Shown here: positions 56,151 to 64,000 of the stretch, in pieces
Position numbering within the stretch: position 1 is the first letter of the stretch
Layout of the letters: each line of letters starts with the position of its first letter
Source of the DNA: Undaria pinnatifida
Lineage: Eukaryota; Sar; Phaeophyceae; Laminariales; Alariaceae
NCBI GenBank assembly: GCA_012845835.1
Contig: JABAKD010000006.1
Span: 620,001-684,000 of the forward strand
DNA: 64,000 nucleotides
Direction of reading: 5' to 3'
Made by a program: the position numbers and the translations under genes
Notes under the pieces: model-generated
What the model was told of the DNA's origin: nothing
The model's database searches: none
Seen by the model: only the letters and a program-made list of their open reading frames with translations

Positions 56151-56649
56151 TGCGCGGCAGCCCTTGTATATTAAACAAAAATGAGGGCTACACATGTTGG
56201 AGGTTTCTGGCATACCGCGTTTTGTGCTGCACAGCTAGCGCTGCACGAGGCTACAAGTATGCAAAGCCCGAACGGGAGCTACAGCAGGGAACCCAACGCC
56301 TCGTTGGTTGCCGCCCGCACTACCTGATGTTTGTGTCGGCCGTGTGCGGATCCATACCACCGTGATACAAGTCAGTGTACCAGGTACGCGTGGATCGTGA
56401 CGAAATATTCGTGCTGTTTTCCCTGGTTTCGGTGACCTAATCCGACAAGCTCATGTGTAGTTTCAAACAATACTCCCGGCCGAAGATACCTCAGAACACT
56501 CAGCTGGAGCACCAGGGGCTGCACGTGCCTGTACATATGAGGCGCCGACCTGGCGTCAACGATCGTACCAGCGTGGTGCGGTTCTATATCCAACTTTGAG
56601 CTACCGCCGTGATTGATCGGATTGAATTTTTTTTGTGAACACGTTGTTG

Positions 56650-56890
56650 CAAAAAACGTTATATGTCACTTCCACGCCGTGGATATCACCTTATTATCTT
56701 TTTAGAGTCATCCATGCCGCTGCTGCAATTCCCGCCCCCACCCGCCCCCAACGCCCGCTCCTTCCCCACCACCCGCAACATCGCCTAGACCTAGCACCAC
56801 GCCTATAGCAAACCCCTACATCTATGCGGCCTAAAGCCCTTCCCCCCCCCCCCCCCTCCCCCACCCCCCACCTCCCCACCCCACCCCCAC
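56650..56890 (+). repeat. Pyrimidine-rich repeat copy
   Basis: Matches 16790-17060: CACTTCCACGCC, GGATATCACC, CCATGCCGCTGCTGCAATTC and CATCGCCTAGACCT, then C-rich runs. Confidence 0.8.
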
Positions 56891-57144
56891 CCCCTCGAAC
56901 ACTCCGCCCTCTACTCACTGGTTGTACGACTTACAGAATATAAAAGATAAACTAGTGCATTCTTTCCAAAACGGTCGCACTTATCCGCTTAACGGATGTA
57001 TAGCTTCCACGCACAGATTGAGCTGCCCCGCCCGCCCCGCCCGCCCCTCCCCCGTGCATTCTTTCCAAAATCTTCAGGTTTATCCCCTTCCTTGAAGGAT
57101 TTATAGTTTTTAGGCACAAATTGAGCTGCCTCATCTGCCCCGCC

Positions 57145-57520
57145 CCTTCCCTCCCCCCCCCCGCCCCCTTTTGATCGAAATCAGGCCCCCACGTCCTTCA
57201 AAACTCCGCCCTCTCCTCACCGGTTATTCGACTTACAGGATTCACTTGATAAACTGATGCATTTCCTTCCACAGATAGATGTCAGATTTTGTCTCCCTCA
57301 GAAACGGGTTTTATAGTTTCCGCGCACAGACTGACTAACATCACCTTGTTGACCCTGATAGCTACACTGTAGTTGCAAGGGGAGTCGCAGACCTATATCC
57401 TTAATGAGGACACACAACCCGTAATACGCGCGATCGGAGTATCACACACAGCTTGCAAAGATAAGTTTCGACAAAACATTCGATCTCACAGCTGGAGTGT
57501 ATTTTTACTTTTATAATGTA
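57145..57520 (+). repeat. C-rich dispersed repeat, copy 4
   Basis: Full-length match to the other copies, with CCCCACGTCCTTCAAAACTC, GTTGACC..TGATAGCTACAC and CGCGCGATCGGAGTATCACA. As at 16-17 kb, it directly follows pyrimidine-rich copies, so the two repeats travel together. Confidence 0.88.
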
Positions 57521-57863
57521 ATAGGGTGGAGAGGGGATGTTTCTTGCCTGTCCCTTTTGGGAGAAAGAGGGAATATTGTCTGGAACTTCCGCTTCGGGCA
57601 AGTTTTCGTATCATTTCTGGTGGAGCTATGAAAAGAGGTGTGAAGAGCTGGCGAACCGCTGATGCTGTCCGTCTGTTCTCACACTATCCTGTTGGGCGCG
57701 GAGAGGCCGACACTCAAAACGTACCCATGTCGATGTTTGTTAATGCAATGTCGAGAAATCGTTGATACTGCAAACGCAAAGGACAGGTCGGTGGGTACCA
57801 CCGTGGGCATGTCGGTGCGCTTGGGTGGTAGAAGTATATTGTGACACTTCTTACACCCTCCAC

Positions 57864-57968
57864 CTCTGATGCCGAAACTCGGCCGAGGCCGAGGACATGT
57901 GCTAGGCTGTCGAGGTATGCGAAAATTCTCACGATGCGGCTGCTGTCGCCGGAGGACCGGTTTTGAGG
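57864..57968 (-). CDS. Possible exon, gene unknown
   Basis: 35 codons (PQNRSSGDSSRIVRIFAYLD and on to RVSASE) between an AG acceptor and a weak GTGGAG donor. Looks protein-like (helix RIVRIFAYLDSLAHVL) but the splice sites are poor and no family is recognised. Confidence 0.2.
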
Positions 57969-58159
57969 CTCAATCGAGCAATGGGCACCCCAGGTTGTGG
58001 TATTTTGGCAGCACTCCAATGCGCTTCGCTCAAATGTGCGTCACAAAAAAGTGCTTCACAATATATTCCAGTTGTGATACTCCAAGCTGAAGCCTGGGGA
58101 ACTCATATGCAAGGGCTCCACTCCGCGGTCGGCTGACGCCGCTCGCTTCGCTCGCGCAA

Positions 58160-58552
58160 GGATGCAACTAAAACATGGAATGGGAGCGGCGAGAAGAGGC
58201 TCATGAATTGGTGCGACGATCGAATGGCTAATGCCAAGAGCTGCTTGTGCAGAGCTACTAACAATTGCCCTGTGCTGTGCACTGTGCGGTGTGCTTGTTG
58301 GCGATGTCCCGTTCTGATCGACAGTACGGGCGTAATTTCCGGGGGGATTAAAGGTGGGGACCGAGAGGACGATCAACTGAAGAAAACTAAAAAACGAATA
58401 CACAAAAAGGTATATACATACCGGTACCTGGTACATCGCAATATATACCTGGTACTGTTGTATGTTCGAAAGAAAGCACAGCGCAGCACGAAACAACACC
58501 GCACCGCCGGAGGGCAAGAAACCGCACCTCACGGCGCTGCGCTGTTAAGCTA
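58160..58552 (-). repeat. Right arm of the large inverted repeat
   Basis: Inverted relative of 55722-56150, with about 2.0 kb between the arms. Diverged, with small indels and an A-rich stretch near 58380-58410. Confidence 0.78.
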
Positions 58553-58689
58553 TAAATAGCCGTGGGTAAACCTCAGCTGGGGTTGTATTTATTGTGATTT
58601 CAACAAAATGTGGTATATACAAACCTGGTGTTGTACAATAGTAGTTATTTCCGACACGTGGCATGGCACTTCGAATGATATGGCATGTA

Positions 58690-59370
58690 CTAAATAGTAC
58701 GTATTCAGCAAACCACGCAGCTCAGCAAAGCACGGCACAGCACCGCACAGTAAGGCACCGCACGGCGCTGCGCTGCTGAGTTGAGCTGAGCTAATGTGCC
58801 AAGCTGAAATCAGCTGGGACCTGGTATGATCATACGTGCAACTAAACCAGAGGTGACGGAATCACAATAAAAGCTGGACCTAGGAAGAATGACACGTGCA
58901 AGGACGAATGACACGTGCAAGTACAGCAATGCAGCGCGGCACAGTACAGCACCACACGGCAGGGCACGGCACCGCACGGCGCCGCACAGTGCTGCGCTCT
59001 TCTGAGCTAGCGCTGTGGTTCGCTTCTGAGTCGAACCGAGCCGACCTAAGCTGACGAGTCAAGCTGAGCCCAGCTGGGACCTGGAATAATGATACTACAA
59101 GCACCTATAAGCTATAAGCACGACAAAGAGTAAGTACAGCAAAGCACACTCAGCACGGCACAGCACAACAGAGCACTGCACAACGCCGCACAGCATAGCA
59201 CAGAACCGCACCGCACGCAAGGGCACGCCAGGGCACGCCAGGGAACGGCATTGCATGGGTCTGGGCTGCTGAGCTGGTGCTGCGGTGCGCTGCTGGACGG
59301 AGCTGCGCTGATGATGCGACGAGCCAAGCTAAGATCATCAGCTGGGACCTGATTTGAGCAAGATTCGTGC
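58690..59370. repeat. Diverged tandem repeats, about 200-230 bp units
   Basis: Three units, each with GCACA/GCACGG-rich sequence followed by GCTGAG...CAGCTGGGACCTG and CGTGCAA-type ends (near 58815, 59070 and 59345). Shares the GCGCTGCGCTG block with the inverted-repeat arms. Confidence 0.7.
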
Positions 59371-60584
59371 AACTACAACAAGAAACGTAAAGGAAAAAAC
59401 CAAAGAAAAGCTGGACCAGTCCGCAAGCAACGAAAGGAGGCGGTGCCCAGGTAGTAGGTGATATTCCCCAAAAACAGTGGGGGGAGTAAAAACGTTCCGG
59501 ACGACGTTCAAATTCCCCCAAAAAAGGTGTTTGACACTTGAATTACAAAATTCAGAATCACCATCTGAGAAGCGCTGAGAAGCGCTGTTTCAGGCATTCG
59601 AGCCCGCTCAGCTGTCCGGAGAGGAAAATACCCTCAAGCTAGTGTGGGAAGCGCAACAAATGGAGGACGCTCGGGAAAACGATACTTTTAAGTAATTATA
59701 TATATCAATAGTATACTGCTGTAATAGAACGTGAACGCCTTTCAATGTCGTGAGATGCTGCCTGCTGTATACTGTACACAAATTTCCTGTTGGGATCTTA
59801 CGCCACTCTCTACACGCTCCCTAGCTACTCCGGAGAGATGTCACGCAATCATGCCCTCGGCAACGCCTTCAACACAAACCTTGCTGAGATTTGTACAGTC
59901 TTATTACATGTCATCGCCTGCAGGAATACTTCCCGCTAAATGCCCATTTGACGTTGTGGAGACACGTTACACACGCACGACCGAACGCCCCCCCCCCCCT
60001 ACCCGAGAAACCGAAAATAAACACTGCACAACTCGTGGCAACCTCGAGAGATGAAACATGCCCATGCCCTCGACTGCTCCGGCAAGACAAAACCTTATTG
60101 AGATTTCTACACTCTAAGACAGCTTTATGTTAATTCTAACCTCACATAATGTGTCATTGTAACTTACATGCCCCGCAACGACGGTGAAGGTACACTATCC
60201 ATATGCACCTGTGACACCGAAAGTACAGGTGGGGGACTGAAAACTCAGCCCTAACGAGGAAATATCGCATATCGCCACCACTATACACTCCTTGTTAGTG
60301 CTTTTATACACCCGTACACTACAGTTCTCGAATCTTAAAGCCTCCAGGAATCCTTCCTGCTTACAGCTTCCCACCGCAACGGCCTGAAGGCGCATAACAC
60401 GAATGAAATAACGTACCAGGTATGAAATAACGTATGAAATAACGTATGAAATAACGAAAGTCGGGGGGCTCCAATATTCTGATTTTGCTTTTGACGAAAA
60501 AATCCTTAAGCTGCGTAACAGCACACGTTCTCCCGGAACGATGGATGGACGATAGAGTGCTTGCAAAAGGCGTCTACCCTCCTC
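59371..60584. other. Unassigned sequence with small repeats
   Basis: A degenerate duplication (about 59845-59905 and 60056-60115, sharing CATGCCCTCG) and a 13-base TATGAAATAACG repeat at 60403-60452. No gene recognised; an open frame at 59731-60054 has no family match. Confidence 0.4.
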
Positions 60585-60731
60585 CTAGAGAGGGCGCACC
60601 ATGAGCTCGCCGAGGTCCCTCTTGAACACGGCAGCACTTTCATCGCCCTCGATGAGCCTATCGATGGACTTTGCGATGGACACCGCCATGTCACCCCCAC
60701 CGCAAAGATCGACTCCAGCGGGAACAGCATC
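60585..60731 (-). CDS. Terminal exon of a PAP2/vanadium haloperoxidase-like gene
   Basis: Follows an excellent acceptor (CTACTATTCCTTTTCAG). 48 codons then TAG (60587-60585): DAVPAGVDLCGGGDMAVSIA and on to FKRDLGELMVRPL. In algal and bacterial PAP2/haloperoxidase proteins the GGMHF motif is followed by a short stretch with AG and then a helix of this kind. Joined in phase 0 to exon 62998-63141. A GTGCGC at 60599 could be a donor, but the in-frame stop 12 bases later is the simpler reading. Confidence 0.65.
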   Translation of the reverse strand, partial: DAVPAGVDLCGGGDMAVSIAKSIDRLIEGDESAAVFKRDLGELMVRPL

Positions 60732-62997
60732 CTGAAAAGGAATAGTAGTGACGGAGAGATGTTATTAGGTTTAGTGGGGCTGCTGCGAAAAGGTTTACGG
60801 ACCACCAACCCAACCAAGGCGTAAAATGTGAACCGGATTCACTCGCTGACTGGGGGTAAGGGGTTACGGGGAACGTTTAGCGAAAGTGCAATACCGGGTT
60901 CGAATCGCCCCAAGGGTCCTTTCGCCTTTGTTCAGGAATAGAGCATAGACGACGTGTATATCAGGAATTCATGGCACGATTTCGTCGGACGCGACGGGGG
61001 CAAGAAAAGGCAAATACGGCCGTCACCCCGTTGGGGCACATCGGGCCGACCGATCGAATAGAACGGCAGCGAAAAATATAATGGAGGGGTTGCAACCCTT
61101 GGGGTGGAGTACATCTAGGGATCAGCGCTCAACAGCCAGGCCGACCCCGCTTTCGTTTATTGTGCATCATCATTCGACTCTCCCATAATCAGCGCTGACT
61201 GTGGGAGAGTGGCTATGGTTCATACACTACACAATGGCAAATACATGATGCGGTATAGGCTTAGGAATTGATTATGCAATACAGAGCAATCTCAAGGTGG
61301 GGACGCAGCGTGCGATTATCAGCTCCTGGCATGTCATTATGAGGAGGCTTAGCATCTCGCCCAAAACAAGACTTCGGAGGCATTCGGTCGAGAAATCCAT
61401 CCATTACTTGCACGCGATAGTCCTAAAAGAAATACTGGTATCGTCGCAACCATATGACGACACATGACGACAACAGCAAGTTCCTCACTCGAGGAGGTCG
61501 ACCAATCAGAACCTCAGCAGGACACAAACATTACCACACAAACACCAACGATTGACCGACGAAGTTGAACCCCTACCGTGGGATGACTGTATTAATAGAT
61601 ATTAACACATAGCACAGACAAACCTCACCCCCACGGCATAAGTCCGCTCCACCACGAACAACACCATAAAATGAAAAGACAACTATAGCAAGCCTTGGAA
61701 GGCTGGTGCACGACGTGGTATAATAATAAGAGTCGCGGGAAACACGCGGTCCATACGTTGTACGCGCACCGGCACTAGGTAACCACTGCAGCAAAAATGT
61801 TGTGGCCCTTGCATCGTTGGGCAGAGGAAGGCACAAGTGGCGGTGTCGACGTGGCCGAGCTTCGACCCAACCGAGGGCAGTCACACTAGCTCTCTGGTTG
61901 ATAGTACTCACTTCCTTAACGGTTAAAAATCGATGCCACTGTAATTTAATGGTTGATAGTCCGCATGACCTTAGTGGCTGAGGCTTTACAATGGTTGGCA
62001 TAGTCCACAGCAACACACCGAATCAATGGTGGATATTTCTCGTTAAACCCGAGCGGATGATGGTCCACATCAAACCACTGGATGATAGTGCACACTAAGC
62101 TTCGAACGAACGACTGATAGCGCACACTAGCCATTTTGTTTATGGTCCACCCCGTCACCCACGACCTATGGTTCACACTGACTAAATGATTGATAGCCCA
62201 TCCAAATAACTCAAAGGTTGATAGTCCACACTACAACCTAATGGTCGATAGTCCACAATACAACCCAATGGTTGATAGTCCCCACCAACTCAACATATGA
62301 CGGTCCGCACTATATCAAGTCGATAGTCTACACCACCTTAATGACTGACATTCTTACCACCTCAGTAGATGATAGTCCACGCCATAACACAATGGTTGAT
62401 AATCCACTCTAGTTCTCAAAAGGTTGACAGCCTCTTCATAATTCCGAGAAATTTCTCAGAAATCGGGCGATAGGGTATGGGTTGAGATACTAAGTCACGT
62501 GGGAAAGCAATCTGTTGAAATTTGAAGCTATAGACAGCTCTCGAAATGATGGGAAACCTGAAACATAATGAAATAGTGTCCGGCAGGGGAGGGCTGCACT
62601 CATTTTGGTGAACGAACGCAGCAAAACCATAGAACCCGTAATCCCTACAATACCCCAGACAGAGAATGTCGGGTTTTCATCGACCGATCATGACATGCTT
62701 GCTCCAAGCGCGACGTACCATGACGTTCTCGTCGAGTCATATGCAGGGTGCGCTTCATCCCACCAAGAACAGCTTGTGAGGCGGATTTAGTTAAATGTGT
62801 TGGCGGGGGTGTCAAAATAAATACATAGATACTTTTCACATGCGAGCGAGATGACCAATTTTGGGACCAGGTCCTGCTGTTTCAGAGAATAACGGTTTAC
62901 AAAACAATGAATATGTTAGCAGAATTTAGCAGAATGATAATTAAAACGAACATTTCGTATCTGATACGAAGTATGGGGCATAGCGCGTGGGACTCGC
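60732..62997 (-). other. Intron with probable GC-AG ends
   Basis: 2.27 kb. Donor AAG|GCGAGT, acceptor TTTTCAG. Holds a degenerate minisatellite at 61945-62420; the rest is unassigned. Confidence 0.55.
61945..62420. repeat. Degenerate minisatellite based on TTGATAGTCCACAC
   Basis: About 15 units of 25-35 bases around AATGGTTGATAGTCCACACT with many substitutions; best preserved at 62210-62290. Confidence 0.85.
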
Positions 62998-63141
62998 CTT
63001 AAAGTGCATGCCACCCCATACGCGGCTGTCGCCGCAAACCTGGCTGATCTCGGACCAGGAACCGTACTTGAACGGCCCCAACTCCAGAGGAGGATCGATC
63101 TCATCGCTGCCAAGTTGATCTTGAACTTGCTCCGCAAATAC
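62998..63141 (-). CDS. Exon of a PAP2/vanadium haloperoxidase-like gene
   Basis: 48 codons in phase 0 after a TATTTAG acceptor: VFAEQVQDQLGSDEIDPPLE and on to YGSWSEIS...CGDSRVWGGMHFK. S-R-x5-H is the third phosphate/vanadate-binding motif of the PAP2/vanadium haloperoxidase superfamily (S-R-x5-H-x3-D); the H is the vanadate ligand or phosphatase nucleophile equivalent. The trailing D comes one residue early after splicing (HFK-D). Substrate (halide or phosphate ester) cannot be told without the first two motifs, which are not in the resolved exons. Confidence 0.75.
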
Positions 63142-63254
63142 CTAAATAGTCATGTCATACAGATCATACAACACATGGCAATCACGCAAAGGGACGAGGA
63201 AGGGGTGAACAAATTAGACAGATCCCGATCATGTTGCACATGATTACTTGCCAC

Positions 63255-63296
63255 CTCCTCGCTTGCCAGCGTCTCCCGCACTAGCTCCGCGACCAC
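63255..63296 (-). CDS. Possible upstream or duplicate exon of the haloperoxidase-like gene
   Basis: 14 codons, VVAELVRETLASEE, after a strong acceptor (TTTTTTTGTGTGACACCTAG) and before GTGGCAAG (or a GC donor three bases on). It resembles the start of the next exon, VFAEQVQDQLGSDE, so it may be a partial exon duplication rather than a separate part of the protein. Confidence 0.35.
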
Positions 63297-64000
63297 CTAG
63301 GTGTCACACAAAAAAATACTGGAGTAATATTTTTTAAACATCTTACATGTCGCGTGACGGGAGGAAGATGTCCAGAAATACAGGATTCCCGCATCAGATA
63401 AACCACGATCTCGATCATGTAGATCATGCAGATCGTATAGACCGTCTAGATCGTCTAGATCCTCCACTGCTATATTCTTAGTCTGGTTTTTGTACACCGA
63501 GGGCATGCCTTGGGGTTACGCCGTGCCAGGTATCTGGCAGGGTTGACTTCTGCGCATGGCACGAGGCTGGTTGTTGTACCCCGTCTGATCGTTACCGGTA
63601 AAATAAAGGCGGCCACTCGAGCAAAAAACAAAACATCGCAATATCAGGGTGTAGACTACATGAACATGTTCATTCCTACCTGACAAATGAATGATACAAC
63701 CGAGAGGATTTCTAAGCGTGGCAATACGAGGATAAATGGCTCCCGTCGATGCCTTCCTCGTTCCGACACCCCGAACAACATGACCTATCTAGCAGGGTAG
63801 GCTGTGGTGCATGGCACCTGTAGTTTACAGGCCCCATCTGGGTTTGTGTTATCCTTACAAGATAACGGCAACCGATCCGAATCGCAGGTTCATATCCTAT
63901 TGCTTTCCTACCTCTTGGCGGACGAATACAATAGGTATTATTCGAACAAGGGTAGTTTTGTATGCAAATGCAAGAAACCAAAACAACAGAGAAAGCGTTG
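63297..64000. other. Unassigned sequence upstream of the haloperoxidase-like exons
   Basis: A GATC-rich imperfect repeat at 63405-63465 (units like TAGATCGTC). I looked for the P-S-G-H motif of haloperoxidases on the minus strand and did not find it, so the 5' part of the gene is probably outside the window. Confidence 0.4.

Noticed and set aside
60830-60930. tRNA suggested by GGGTTCGAATC near 60898
   Set aside because: The T-stem does not pair and no cloverleaf can be drawn.

Overview
The window is eukaryotic nuclear DNA: spliced genes with long introns, GT-AG (and one probable GC-AG) splice sites, a decayed Ty1/copia retrotransposon, TIR-bounded short repeats and very many microsatellites. 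A stramenopile is likely and a brown alga is my best guess. The reasons are a flagellar-type EF-hand/WD40 gene (motile cells), a vanadium-haloperoxidase/PAP2-like gene, interstitial TTAGGG-type repeats and repeat-packed introns. This is inference; no species is identified.

The main object is a minus-strand gene from about 39.6 kb down to about 5.16 kb. I joined 14 exons by hand at splice sites. Each exon is short (about 99-198 nt) except the last. All internal introns are phase 0 except the last one (phase 2). The product of about 1,030 residues starts with an ATG exon, has an N-terminal EF-hand, then a series of WD40 repeats (roughly one per exon) and a long disordered tail. This architecture matches the WDR49/WDR64/EFCAB8/WDY group (CFAP337-like axonemal proteins). 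Most of the exons are under 60 codons or are hidden in ORFs whose ends are intron sequence, so the gene is invisible to simple ORF calling. Its introns carry nearly all of the repeats between 6 and 39 kb, including a dead tyrosine recombinase.

Left end (0-5.1 kb): a C-rich dispersed repeat, an 11-bp minisatellite, one isolated exon (2201-2336, minus) that may be a further 3' exon of the big gene or another gene, and a truncated copia element (2983-5065, plus).

39.6-50.4 kb: mostly intergenic, with duplications, TIR elements and microsatellites; one doubtful plus-strand terminal exon. 50.44-51.09 kb: an intact, intronless plus-strand gene for an OTU-family cysteine protease, flanked on both sides by related 12-bp minisatellites.

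51.2-60.5 kb: a 3.1-kb palindrome-rich array built on GGAAGCTT-type units and split by telomere-like repeats, then inverted and tandem GC-rich repeats. 60.6-63.3 kb (minus): the 3' exons of a PAP2/vanadium haloperoxidase-like gene whose 5' part is not resolved and may lie beyond the window.
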